From an uncultured Microbulbifer sp. (GTDB taxonomy: Bacteria > Pseudomonadota > Gammaproteobacteria > Pseudomonadales > Cellvibrionaceae), in NCBI RefSeq assembly GCF_913055755.1, contig NZ_CAJXKH010000036.1, positions 1-33,993 of the forward strand: DNA of 33,993 nt, written 5' to 3'. Positions 8,501-16,319 of the stretch are shown here, piece by piece. Position 1 is the stretch's first letter; each line of letters starts with the position of its first letter. The notes under the pieces are model-generated. The model worked only from the letters and a program-made list of their open reading frames with translations. It searched no databases and was not told where the DNA came from. The position numbers were made by a program, and so were the translations under genes.

Positions 8501-9545
8501 CGCTCAGCCTGCGTAATAGACGCGAGGTTGCCGGGTTGTGCTCATCAAAGCAGCCACTATCGACAGAGTATATTTTCTCGGAAAAATATGCCGGAATGGC
8601 AGGATAGTCGCTGTCACTATCACACTCCCTGAAAATCTGGCTTCGCAGTCCTCCGGTACTGGTATCGAGACCAAAAACAGACGAGGGGAAGTGATTGGTC
8701 ACCCACACCCTCCCGCCACCCACGATATGGGGACTTAAATAGCCGGCGAGGTCTCGCTGAACAAGATAGAACCAGTGCTCGCTTCCAGAGGCAGTGTCAA
8801 AAGCGGACATCCAGCCACCGCTTTCGGTTTTCTGCAGGGAAACAAAAAGTTTCCCTTCTCCAACTGCCATGGCCCCAACAAAGCTCCCCATGGGAAAACC
8901 ATAAGACCAGAGCCGGCGGCCATCTTGGGCCGACAGGGACGCCATGCCATAATTCCAGTTCCGGCGGGATCCGGTTACAAGGCTTTCATCCTTCCGTACC
9001 AGGAATAGCTGGCCGTCTTCCACCAACGGCCGACTGTAATAGCGCGCCCCCTCGCCATCATCCACCTGCCAAAGAAACTCCGGGGCCTGATTCCACAGAA
9101 ATCCCGGCTGATAGGCGCTATTGGCGGCAGTATTTCCCAGCATCGGCCAGCTCCCGGGGATAGATCTCGCCGACTCGGCAGCCGGTGTTACGTGGTAAAC
9201 AACCAGTCCCTGGTGTGACAACGACTCGCTATCCTCGACGGTATAGACCACCCGATCATTGCCGATAAATCCCTCATCGGGCTCATAGCTGAAAGAGCCA
9301 TCGCTATTCCACGAAAGGTTGCCGTGCGCCGGATTTTGCACAATCCCGCTCACTTGCAGTGCGCCGCCCTCAGGGTCAGTATCATTTGCGAGCCAGCCGG
9401 CGATGGCGCCAGCCTGGTAGACCTCACCGGCTTGCATGCGATACAAGTCAAACTTTGCCTCGGGAGCAGCAGTCCAGGCTAGGCTGGACAGAAAAGGAAA
9501 CATCAGAAAAGACAGGCGGAAAACAGCAAAAAAGATTTTGTGCAT
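5574..9545 (-). CDS. Large secreted multidomain protein with GlyGly-CTERM anchor
   Basis: 1323 residues; ATG at 9545 preceded by AAAGGAA. A signal peptide (about 1-26) leads into a cadherin-like/tandem-95-type repeat (NDTDPEGGALQV ... GFIGNDRVVYTVED, 30-115), a PQQ-type beta-propeller (about 130-510; repeats such as LYVVSGRELILADVGTGTI), a second Ig/cadherin-like region (about 520-615), an unassigned beta-rich part, thrombospondin type-3 calcium repeats (DADRDGILNELDNCP, DTDGDGRGDTC, about 975-1020), a COG4315/Lipoprotein_15-type domain (about 1034-1118, WPLYFY), and a Calx-beta domain (about 1136-1252). A Gly/Ser linker precedes GGSLGLVLLLLLSGLRR (about 1293-1309), a GlyGly-CTERM signal processed by rhombosortase after type II export. 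A 13-residue tail after the arginines is unusual. Likely an outer-surface, calcium-binding protein; its job is unknown. Confidence 0.85.
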   Translation of the reverse strand: MHKIFFAVFRLSFLMFPFLSSLAWTAAPEAKFDLYRMQAGEVYQAGAIAGWLANDTDPEGGALQVSGIVQNPAHGNLSWNSDGSFSYEPDEGFIGNDRVVYTVEDSESLSHQGLVVYHVTPAAESARSIPGSWPMLGNTAANSAYQPGFLWNQAPEFLWQVDDGEGARYYSRPLVEDGQLFLVRKDESLVTGSRRNWNYGMASLSAQDGRRLWSYGFPMGSFVGAMAVGEGKLFVSLQKTESGGWMSAFDTASGSEHWFYLVQRDLAGYLSPHIVGGGRVWVTNHFPSSVFGLDTSTGGLRSQIFRECDSDSDYPAIPAYFSEKIYSVDSGCFDEHNPATSRLLRRLSGDNGFRVSSIVIDQGIALVRSRAQIKAIDLEDFTTAWVATFGGEVAPALGDGLLYVVSGRELILADVGTGTILQRFQAPRDLQEAQPVLTSDSVIVSSKSQTFILDRFTLEPLHTIESGAEGISVANGVLYIAQGTVKAYRISHRAGEQAFAPEVLSQPEDRVIGQGESFTVDLSTVFSHPTGEALTYVVENASGGGLVESTQAGDQLTITSFDFPGEDTVIIRAHTDGMLAEVSFDVKVVNQDIEIEIFDQNGVPVSPGDEVVGAISGTVTIKNHQGQHAQFYKNFRVLHLDEHGHMVDADPWVRHFTLDTTEFFDGENLLSVHVHPMNRPGDLYQADFDVGQVKVVTRNNNPAPNGDFNLPEMHFDQRLIGPSPMQSVPGADLQTFGGAIRVLDDFGEIDIDHRQDTAAPAQVIPHLGGSVLGRFRWARFEPPFAESPGGIFGTVNLINFQRAEAYPAKVVFFFNDAAGRANYGFHRFEVPALAPERRTAYPVGTPNVEILNLVQGDSVVIPPGGFFKLLLHVTLSDVYQNHYSMMTTWVGNRSVTDSTLGNFENYVPEGARDFILEVKIPEAEIQKMEAVRLPGQGSGAFAVWNDFAHVSDHGLMLPVSEHIHLSGIRSSDLAHLEPDADRDGILNELDNCPYQANADQRDTDGDGRGDTCYGYPIRFMDDSSHGSRLVGGESSGREGHSLYRFTADQPHQYSECDKTCAQFWPPATVHDLDELDRLPQDREFGVLERNDGSLQLTLDGWPLYFYASDLMPGEFTGHLINQQWLLAAESNGTFEYSWEQAEYQVDEGVGYIDLTLHRSGDLASRSSAVFLEASGAERQTGEEEWETAWFDDYGFTQTTAEFTLGESSATVRVEIKNDDREEKTKAVEIRVMPGSPEDTVANSGKVTIFINDDDGVQETDSGGSDGGSGIVSGGGAGNESTIENNASSSSKSAGGSLGLVLLLLLSGLRRLGLKLSQGSYSAS

Positions 9546-9805
9546 TATTTTTTCCTTTGCTCCCGGCTGAGACGCAAATCTCGCCCGCCGCCCATCGGAA
9601 CTCTCTTTCCGAAAAGGAGCTGCTGTTTGACCCGAACACGGGTGATTCCTGCGAATATACCGAATTAGTGGCGCCAGGACAGAGCATTGAGAGCAAAATA
9701 GATTATTTTGCCGCCAAATAATCTCGGGAAATGGTGGAATTCAAAGTGACCGGAGTCGATTGAGGGGCAGCAACCGCTCCCCCTTTTCAATCCGGCAGGA
9801 CGGGA

Positions 9806-10056
9806 TCAGTAGTGCAGCACTTCTTCGTCTTCGAGTGACTCCAAGGATAGAGATAACCTTCCACCTGCTTTAACGCGTTTTTTTTTCACCGTCTGATTCG
9901 GAAGCCGCTGTCTTGGGCTTCTTGCCCTCTTCATACACCTTGATCCGCAGGCGCAGGTTGTTGGCGTACAGGGCGGAGATAGCCAGGTGGCCGGTTTCGG
10001 CAAAGGCGATGGCAATGATGTGGCCACCGCTGTTGCGGTGGTCGATCAGCGCCGCC
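9806..10056 (-). pseudogene. Frameshifted C-terminal coding remnant behind the antiporter gene
   Basis: Directly after the antiporter stop, a different frame encodes a coding-like stretch (SGGHIIAIAFAETGHLAISA, then YANNLRLRIKVYEEGKK) with GC-rich third positions. It stops after a run of nine adenines (plus-strand T run 9878-9886). If the run had eight, the frame would continue into KKRVKAGG...SLESLEDEEVLHY and end at 9806. I find no good start codon or ribosome-binding site; the only upstream in-frame start (TTG near 10127) lies inside the antiporter gene. I do not recognise the family. It is either the 3' remnant of a decayed gene or a small gene with a homopolymer frameshift or sequencing error. 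The 260 bp on its other side (9546-9805) hold nothing I can identify. Confidence 0.45.
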
Positions 10057-11910
10057 CTAGCCCATCGCAGCGTCGCCGTCGGCCACTGGCACGGCGGCGG
10101 ACCTTTCCGCTCCCTCCTCCGGCGCAATCAGGCTGACAATCTGCCAGTCCGGCTTGAGCTCCAGTTCGTGTGAGACCGTATAAATATGGATTTTGCCCTG
10201 TGGGTCGACCGCATAAAGACGTGTGGCGCGGCTGCCGTAGGTTTCCCTGTAATCTTCAATGGTGAAGGCATCCGTGAGGCGCGTGGTGCGGATGGTTGCC
10301 CCTTTCGCTGCCAGGCTGGCAAGCCGACTGTAAGTGGCGTTCTCTGAGAAGAGTTCCTGTTTTTTTGCATATTCTTCCGACACCCGGTGACTCGCCCGCT
10401 CCTCCTGTGTGCCCTGACTCAGCCCGAGTACCGAGCCATCCCCCAGCAGGTGCTCGAAATGATAGGTCACCAGCGGGTTGAGTTGCTTGTATGGCGACAG
10501 GACCAGCACCTTGCCAACGGTGGACAGGTCCATGGTCAGGCTGGCATGTTCCGAGATCGGGTTGCCGTAGTAGGTGGGAATATTTTCCATACGCGCCTCG
10601 CGGATGGCGTCCCAATTGGTATCCGCAACAATGACAGGTACTTCCTTTTCCATCAGGTCTTTCGCCAGCATGCGCGCAAACTTGCCGCCGCCGAACAGCA
10701 GGTAACCATTCGGGTAGGGTGCGCGCACGTCCAGCAGCTTGGCGATGGGCTTGGAGGTGAGGCTCTGCAGGACCACGGTAGCGATAATCACCAGAAACAC
10801 CATCGGTACCAGTAGCTCGGATCTCGGCAGCCCGAAGGTTTCCAGCTTGAGCGCGAACAGGGCAGACACCGCCGCCGCAACGATGCCGCGGGGCGCGATC
10901 CAGCTCAGCATCGCCAGCTCGCGCCAGTTCAGTCCGGACCCGGGTGACGACAGGAATACCGATAGCGGCCGCGCAATAAACATGATCGCCCCCAGTACCA
11001 GCAGCGCACCCCACCCTAGTTGCGCGAGCGTGAAAAATTCCACCCGCGCGGCCAGCAGGATGAACAGTGCGGAAATCAGCAGGACGCTGAGGGTTTCCTT
11101 GAACTCGAGTATATCGTCGACATCCAGGCCTTTCATATTCGCCATCCAGATTCCCATCACGGTTACCGTGAGCAGGCCGGATTCGTGGGACATCAGGTCG
11201 GAGGCGGCATAGGCGCCGAGCATCAGGGTCAGTACAGCGGTGTTGCGCAGGTAGTGCGGCACCCAGTTGTTCCTGAGCAGGGTGCCGAGGAAATACCCCA
11301 TCAGAGAACCCAGACCGAAGCCAATCGCAACCACCTTGAGCAAAATGACCAGCGTGTGCTCAAGCGCACTTTGTGAAGCCACCACGTACTCGTACACCAG
11401 CACCGCAAGCAGCGCGCCGATAGGGTCGATAACAATGCCCTCCCAGCGCAGGATGTTGGAGATGCGGGTATTCGGGCGCACCGAACGCAACATCGGCACG
11501 ATAACGGTGGGCCCGGTCACCGTGACAATGGCGCCAAAAAGCGCGGCCAGTTGCATGGGCATACCCAGCACAAAGTGCGCAGTTGGCGTTGCGATCAACC
11601 AGGTCACCAGGGCGCCCAGCGTACACAAATTGCGCACCATGGTGCCGTGGCCGGCGAGATCGGACAGCTTCAGGGTCAGCGCGCCCTCAAACAGGATGAT
11701 CGCCACTGCCAGTGAAACGAGGGGAAACAGCAGGTCGCCGAACAGGGTATCGGGGTCCAGTACCCCGGTAATGGGCCCGAGGACGAGCCCCGCCAGCAGC
11801 AGGGGCAGGATCGCCGGTAGCTTGAGCATAAAGGCCAGGTACTGACACGCAATCGAGACGATTCCCACCATCACCAGCATAGCCATTGGGTTCGAGAGAA
11901 TATGTTCCAT
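10057..11910 (-). CDS. CPA1-type cation:proton antiporter with C-terminal RCK/TrkA-N domain
   Basis: 617 residues. Residues 1-390 form about twelve transmembrane segments of the Na+/H+ (or K+/H+) exchanger family, with conserved stretches GLVLGPITGVL, LFEGALTLKL, GPTVIVPML, IDPIGALLAVLVYE (the ion-binding Asp region) and WIAPRGIVAAAVSALFAL. From about 400, GYLLFGGGKFARMLAKDL with VIVADTN is a Rossmann RCK/TrkA-N domain, followed by a TrkA-C-like tail; such domains gate transport in response to nucleotides. The architecture matches NhaP/KefB-like antiporters for monovalent-ion and pH homeostasis in the inner membrane, fitting a marine bacterium. The ion preference cannot be read from the sequence. 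It is divergent from the deacetylase gene, with a shared 91-bp promoter region. Confidence 0.92.
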   Translation of the reverse strand: MEHILSNPMAMLVMVGIVSIACQYLAFMLKLPAILPLLLAGLVLGPITGVLDPDTLFGDLLFPLVSLAVAIILFEGALTLKLSDLAGHGTMVRNLCTLGALVTWLIATPTAHFVLGMPMQLAALFGAIVTVTGPTVIVPMLRSVRPNTRISNILRWEGIVIDPIGALLAVLVYEYVVASQSALEHTLVILLKVVAIGFGLGSLMGYFLGTLLRNNWVPHYLRNTAVLTLMLGAYAASDLMSHESGLLTVTVMGIWMANMKGLDVDDILEFKETLSVLLISALFILLAARVEFFTLAQLGWGALLVLGAIMFIARPLSVFLSSPGSGLNWRELAMLSWIAPRGIVAAAVSALFALKLETFGLPRSELLVPMVFLVIIATVVLQSLTSKPIAKLLDVRAPYPNGYLLFGGGKFARMLAKDLMEKEVPVIVADTNWDAIREARMENIPTYYGNPISEHASLTMDLSTVGKVLVLSPYKQLNPLVTYHFEHLLGDGSVLGLSQGTQEERASHRVSEEYAKKQELFSENATYSRLASLAAKGATIRTTRLTDAFTIEDYRETYGSRATRLYAVDPQGKIHIYTVSHELELKPDWQIVSLIAPEEGAERSAAVPVADGDAAMG

Positions 11911-12001
11911 AATGCGGATTCGCCGATTGCGATATAACTGTGAGCGCGAGATTATAACTTAGTGAATCGCCCCTGAAATTCAATGCCCCGGACCCGATAC
12001 C

Positions 12002-12949
12002 ATGCGCTACCTGTTCGCCGCCCTTCTCCTGCTTGTCACTGCCCTGTCACAGGGGAAGGAAGTGGCCTTCACGTTTGACGATGCGCCGAGAAAGGCCACC
12101 GGCTATTTCGATGGCCCCACCCGTGCGAAAACACTGCTGCAAGTACTGGAAACACACGAGATCCCGCAGGTCGCCTTTTTCGCAAATACCAGCAATCTTA
12201 CCGGTGAGAGGCTCGAGCGGTTACGGCGCTATGGCGATGCTGGTCACATTATCGCCAACCACAGTCATACACACCCGAACTTCAACACGCAGGAATTGCA
12301 GGCTTATATCGACGATGTGAATGAAGCCGACCAGATTCTGCGCGACTTTCCCACCTTTAAACCCTGGTTTCGCTTCCCCTTTCTGCGTGAGGGCAACACT
12401 GCAGCCAAGCGCAATGGAATGCGAAAATTTCTGGATGAGCACGGCTACATCAATGCCTACATCACCCTCAATAACTACGACTGGTATATCGAGTCCCTGT
12501 TCCAGGAGGCGGTTGCCGAGGGCAAAAGGGTGGACCTGGACAGGCTGCGCCGCTTCTACCTCGATGTGATGATTGCGGGTATCGAGTATTACGACCAAAT
12601 GGCCATCCAGCATATCGGCCGCTCCCCCAAACATATACTACTGATGCACGAAATGGACATCAGCGCGCTGTTTGTGGGTGATCTTGCGGATGCCCTCAGG
12701 AACAGGGGCTGGTCGATTATCTCACCGGAGGAGGCCTATACCGACGACATCGCCAGTTACCGCACGCCCAGTGTACTGAAATACAACGCCGGCAGAATCG
12801 GCGAAATCGCCTACGACAAGGGCCAGAAAACAGACCTTTGGCACGAAACCCTCAATGAAGGTTACCTGCGCGCGCGCTTTACCGCCGAGGTACTGACGCC
12901 AGAAACAGCCCCTGCGGGTTCGCGCGTAAAAACGCCCCGTGCCGAATAG
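12002..12949 (+). CDS. Secreted polysaccharide deacetylase (NodB domain)
   Basis: 315 residues with a signal peptide (MRYLFAALLLLVTALSQG). The NodB (carbohydrate esterase 4) signatures are present: motif 1 AFTFDDAPR (D26, catalytic base; D27, metal), motif 2 NHSHTHPN (H87 and H91, metal), motif 3 FRFPFLREG, and a late LLMHEM histidine motif. It should remove N- or O-acetyl groups from a polysaccharide (chitin, peptidoglycan or exopolysaccharide) in the periplasm or outside the cell. An insertion around VDLDRLRRFYLDVMIAG and the relaxed motif 3 are as in the group of periplasmic deacetylases close to this one. Substrate unknown. The ribosome-binding site is weak, but the signal peptide fixes the start. 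Confidence 0.9.
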   Translation: MRYLFAALLLLVTALSQGKEVAFTFDDAPRKATGYFDGPTRAKTLLQVLETHEIPQVAFFANTSNLTGERLERLRRYGDAGHIIANHSHTHPNFNTQELQAYIDDVNEADQILRDFPTFKPWFRFPFLREGNTAAKRNGMRKFLDEHGYINAYITLNNYDWYIESLFQEAVAEGKRVDLDRLRRFYLDVMIAGIEYYDQMAIQHIGRSPKHILLMHEMDISALFVGDLADALRNRGWSIISPEEAYTDDIASYRTPSVLKYNAGRIGEIAYDKGQKTDLWHETLNEGYLRARFTAEVLTPETAPAGSRVKTPRAE

Positions 12950-13017
12950 AATGCACTTCTGTCTGGCAGTAGCGTATTCTTGCAGCGAAATACCAGAATC
13001 CATGAGAGACCTAGGCG

Positions 13018-13410
13018 ATGAGTAATGATGACCTGAATGCAATCCTCGAACTGGACTGTGAAGCCCGCTATGAATACTTCCTGGAAATGGCAGGCGAAGA
13101 GCGGGAAGTCTGGATTCTGATCAACAGCGACGAGCACTTTCTGAAGCTGCACTCGGAGGAACAGGGCGGACTGGAGTATTTGCCGCTGTGGCCCACCATC
13201 GAGTTCGCCGAAGCCTATGCCGCATCCGAAAGCGACCTCCAACCCAAAAGCATTCCCCTGCCCCAGTTCCTGAACCGCTGGCTGCCGGGCCTGAAAAAAG
13301 ACGGGATCGAAGTGGGGGTATTTCCCGGCGCCGACGACAGCGTCTGGATCACCGAACCCGCTGACCTGGAGCAGGACCTGCGGGACGAACTGTCCCGCTC
13401 TGGGCCTTAA
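13018..13410 (+). CDS. DUF2750 domain protein
   Basis: 130 residues. The pattern RYEYFLEMAGEEREVWIL, LPLWPTIEFAEAYA, PKSIPLPQFLNRWLPGLKKDG and VGVFPG matches DUF2750, a small acidic cytoplasmic family of unknown function; both length and motif order fit. The start at 13018 is the natural one for the family. It lies 68 bp after the deacetylase gene in the same direction and could be cotranscribed. A GC-rich hairpin (13482-13501) follows in the gap to the convergent hydrolase gene. Confidence 0.85.
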   Translation: MSNDDLNAILELDCEARYEYFLEMAGEEREVWILINSDEHFLKLHSEEQGGLEYLPLWPTIEFAEAYAASESDLQPKSIPLPQFLNRWLPGLKKDGIEVGVFPGADDSVWITEPADLEQDLRDELSRSGP

Positions 13411-13481
13411 GCGCAGAACAGGACAAGCAAGTACAGTAAAAGAGGACCTGGTTTCCCCACCAACCACGGTGATGGCTACTT

Positions 13482-13501
13482 CCGGGTAGTGGACTGCCCG
13501 G
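13482..13501. terminator. Weak hairpin between convergent genes
   Basis: CCGGGTAG and CTGCCCGG form an 8-bp stem (one wobble) with a four-base loop in the 149-bp gap between the convergent DUF2750 and S12 hydrolase genes. No T-tract follows on either side, so a role in termination is only suggested by position. Confidence 0.25.
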
Positions 13502-13559
13502 ACTCCACAATCAAGGCCAGACAATTCCCCAGTCACAGCAGCTGCCCCAGAGGAAAGGG

Positions 13560-15176
13560 TTACTCAACTTCTTCCAGTACCGCGACCCGTATCAGCTCGA
13601 GGTCGTGAAAATCAAAGGAAAAGTCTGTGGCGGGAGACACCGCTTTCATGCGAATGCGCTCCACCCCACCTTCCGGATCCAGGGTAAAAGAGACATAGGC
13701 ATCGGCATTGAGGCTGCGCTCTTCCCAGCGGGCAATAAAGGTATTGAACTGGAAGTGTTCCAGTGGGCCGCTCAGCAGCTTGCTGCGGCCGGACTGGAAC
13801 CACAGCTGCCCGTCTTCGTTTTTGCTGACCTTGATATCACCATACCAGGGGTCGCGGTAAGTGCCCACATACGCCTCCAGTGGCAGGCTGGGTGAGCTTT
13901 CCTCGACCTTGGCGGCTTCCGCTTCGGCCACGGCGTTGGCCGCATTTTCCCGCTTGCTATTGACCAGCTTGTCGAGGATGGCAATCCAGTCCTTGCCGCT
14001 TTCCTGCGCCGTACCGGTGAGGAACTGATCCAGTACATCATTGACCACCGCCAGCGGCGCCGCCGACATGGCATTGTTACTGGCAAATACCGCCAGCCCC
14101 TGCTCCGGCATCAGGGCTATATAACTCGTCATGCCCCACAGGCCGCCACTGTGGGCGTAAATAGGCTGCCCGTAAAACGTCGACACATTCCAGCCCTGGG
14201 CATAGGCACTCAGGAAAGCGCCAGCGTGCTCTGTCATATAGCCGCGCGGGGTATTGAGTGTGGCGGGTTTGAACAACTCTGCAACCCGATCCTGACTCAA
14301 CAGCTGCTTGCCATTGCTGGCAACGCCGTTATTCAGCAGAAAGTTCATCCATTTCGCCATGCTGCGGGCACTGCAATTGACCCCTCCAGTGGCTGCAGTC
14401 AGGTTGCTTTCCAGCGACAGTGTGGTTTCGTATTTGCCTTCGCGATACAGGTGCGGGGTTGCCTTGTGCGCACGCCGGGCGGTGCGGGAGAGTGCGGCCC
14501 GGCAGTCCTTCATCCCCAGCGGAAACAGCAGTCGCCGCTCGACAAAGTCCTCGAACTCCATGCCCGACACCCGGCTGACAACCTCACCGGCGACGATATA
14601 CAGCAGGTTGTCATAATCGAATTCCGAGCGGAAACTGGAGCTGGGTTTCAGGTAACGCATTGCATGTACAACTTCTTCCCGGGATGTTTCCGCCTGCGGG
14701 AAAATCAGCAGGTCTCCGGCACCCAGCGGCAGGCCGCTGCGGTGGGTAACCATATCGCGGACGGTAAATTCCCGGGTCACCCAGGGATCGTACATGCGGA
14801 ATTCCGGCAGGTGATCGATGACCGGGTCGTCCCACTCCAGCTTGCCATCGTCCACCAGTAGTGCCAGCGCGGCGTTGGTAAAGGCCTTACTGAGGGAGGC
14901 GATCTGGAACAGTGTCTGGTCGGTAATTTCAGCGTGCTTGCCAACCTCTGCAATCCCGTGCCCTTCGGAGTAATACACCTTGCCATCGTAGACAACGGAA
15001 ACCGCCATACCCGGCGCGTGGAAAGTCTCCATGGCCCTGGCCACGGTGCGGTCAATGGCCTGCGGAGAGGGCGTGGTAGCGAAGACCGCAGGGGCCGCAA
15101 CACTGAGGATCAGACCGGCCAACAGCCCACTACAGCGACGGGCGGAAGAACATAGAGACGGGGATGATGATGGCAT
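13560..15176 (-). CDS. S12 serine hydrolase (class C beta-lactamase fold) with DUF3471 domain
   Basis: 538 residues from the ATG at 15176; an in-frame start 8 codons upstream adds only a non-hydrophobic lead. A signal peptide (ending near AVFA-TTPS) exports it. Catalytic motifs of the S12 family: SxxK in IASLSKAF (S94, K97), YxN in DYDN (Y188, N190) and YAHSGG in place of the KTG box. The last 100 residues (AYVGTYRDPWYGDIKV...) are a DUF3471 C-terminal domain. Relatives include D-aminopeptidases, DD-peptidases and esterases, so it could cleave D-amino-acid-containing peptides in the periplasm. It is the last gene of a six-gene minus-strand series, 108 bp after the DUF1611 gene. The substrate is inferred from the neighbours. 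It is not evidence for beta-lactam resistance. Confidence 0.88.
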   Translation of the reverse strand: MPSSSPSLCSSARRCSGLLAGLILSVAAPAVFATTPSPQAIDRTVARAMETFHAPGMAVSVVYDGKVYYSEGHGIAEVGKHAEITDQTLFQIASLSKAFTNAALALLVDDGKLEWDDPVIDHLPEFRMYDPWVTREFTVRDMVTHRSGLPLGAGDLLIFPQAETSREEVVHAMRYLKPSSSFRSEFDYDNLLYIVAGEVVSRVSGMEFEDFVERRLLFPLGMKDCRAALSRTARRAHKATPHLYREGKYETTLSLESNLTAATGGVNCSARSMAKWMNFLLNNGVASNGKQLLSQDRVAELFKPATLNTPRGYMTEHAGAFLSAYAQGWNVSTFYGQPIYAHSGGLWGMTSYIALMPEQGLAVFASNNAMSAAPLAVVNDVLDQFLTGTAQESGKDWIAILDKLVNSKRENAANAVAEAEAAKVEESSPSLPLEAYVGTYRDPWYGDIKVSKNEDGQLWFQSGRSKLLSGPLEHFQFNTFIARWEERSLNADAYVSFTLDPEGGVERIRMKAVSPATDFSFDFHDLELIRVAVLEEVE

Positions 15177-15284
15177 AGGTTGCTCCACGAGCGCGGCCAC
15201 TACAGCACCGGCGCAAGATTATTGTTGTACTTGGTTTTATAGCTATCCAGATTTTATTGCTATCGGGCCGTCACGCCGCCTTGT

Positions 15285-16319
15285 CTACTCTACCGGTTCC
15301 GGTATGGAATCGTTGACCAGGCACTCGATGATGTCATCCACGCCCTCGATCAGTGGATCGACACAGGGCAGCCCAAGTTGCCGCTCCAGGTTCTGCAAAT
15401 AAGTCGCCCGCGTATCGGGAGCAAGTGCGGAAGTGTTTACGCTGACACCGACACAGCGAATCGCAGGGTTGGTCAGTCGCCCCACCGCAACGGTACGCAG
15501 GATGATTTCCGCAATCTTCACCAGGGGTATCTCCGGCCACCCGGCAATATGCGTGCGCCCGGCTTCGTGGCAGACCACAAAGGCGTCCGGCTGCGAGCCC
15601 ATCAGCAAACCCACACTGACTGCACCATACGCCGGGTGAATGATGGCCCCCTGCCCTTCGATGATATCCCAGTGCTCCGGACTGTTATCGGGAGAAAGCA
15701 GCTCCGCAGCCCCGGACAGAAAATCCGATACCACGGAATCCATGGGGATCCCCTGCCCGGAAATCATGATGCCGGTCTGGCCGCTAGCCCTGAAGTCCGC
15801 GTCCATGCCCGCGTTTTTCAATGCCGCGTGCAATGCCAGGGCGGTGTATTTCTTGCCTACGGCGCAGTCTGTACCCACGGTAAGCAGGCGCTTGCCACTG
15901 CGTTTTTTGCCGCTGGCCACCGGCAACCCCGCTGGCGGCACCCGCACGTCCACCAGTCTCGCTCCCGACTTCTGCGCTGCCGCTGCCAGGCGCGGGTTGT
16001 CCTGCAGCCGCCCGTGGGCACCGGAAACAATATCCAGCCCCGCTTCGGCGGCCTCGATCAGCGTATCCAACCAGCTCTCGGGAATCACACCACCCACCGT
16101 TGCAGTACCGATGATCAGAGAACCAACGTTTGCGGCTATCGCCTGTTCAACGTTCATGTCAGGCAGGCCAAGAGCCAGCCCCGGTTTCACCAGGCTGAGT
16201 TGACCCGCACACGCATCCGGGCGCCACTGCGCCAGGCCGGCCCCGGTTTTGGCATAGGTCAGCTCGGTGACATCCCCGAGAAAAATCAGATACGGCGGCT
16301 TCAATGTTATGACGTTCAC
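15285..16319 (-). CDS. dgcN: DUF1611 P-loop protein, probable D-glutamate N-acetyltransferase DgcN
   Basis: 344 residues starting at GTG; the start overlaps the transporter gene's stop as GTGA, implying translational coupling. The N-terminal part is a small Rossmann-like domain, and the C-terminal part has a Walker-A-like loop VGTDCAVGKKYTAL (about 148-161), then SGQTGIMISG, EGQGAIIHPAY and HEAGRTHIAG, hallmarks of DUF1611. In marine Proteobacteria one DUF1611 member, DgcN, acetylates D-glutamate with acetyl-CoA, and DgcA then racemises N-acetyl-D-Glu to N-acetyl-L-Glu. Here a DgcA-type gene lies in the same operon, which supports this name, but the step is inferred from family and context. 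Other DUF1611 proteins are uncharacterised. Cytoplasmic. Confidence 0.8.
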   Translation of the reverse strand: MNVITLKPPYLIFLGDVTELTYAKTGAGLAQWRPDACAGQLSLVKPGLALGLPDMNVEQAIAANVGSLIIGTATVGGVIPESWLDTLIEAAEAGLDIVSGAHGRLQDNPRLAAAAQKSGARLVDVRVPPAGLPVASGKKRSGKRLLTVGTDCAVGKKYTALALHAALKNAGMDADFRASGQTGIMISGQGIPMDSVVSDFLSGAAELLSPDNSPEHWDIIEGQGAIIHPAYGAVSVGLLMGSQPDAFVVCHEAGRTHIAGWPEIPLVKIAEIILRTVAVGRLTNPAIRCVGVSVNTSALAPDTRATYLQNLERQLGLPCVDPLIEGVDDIIECLVNDSIPEPVE

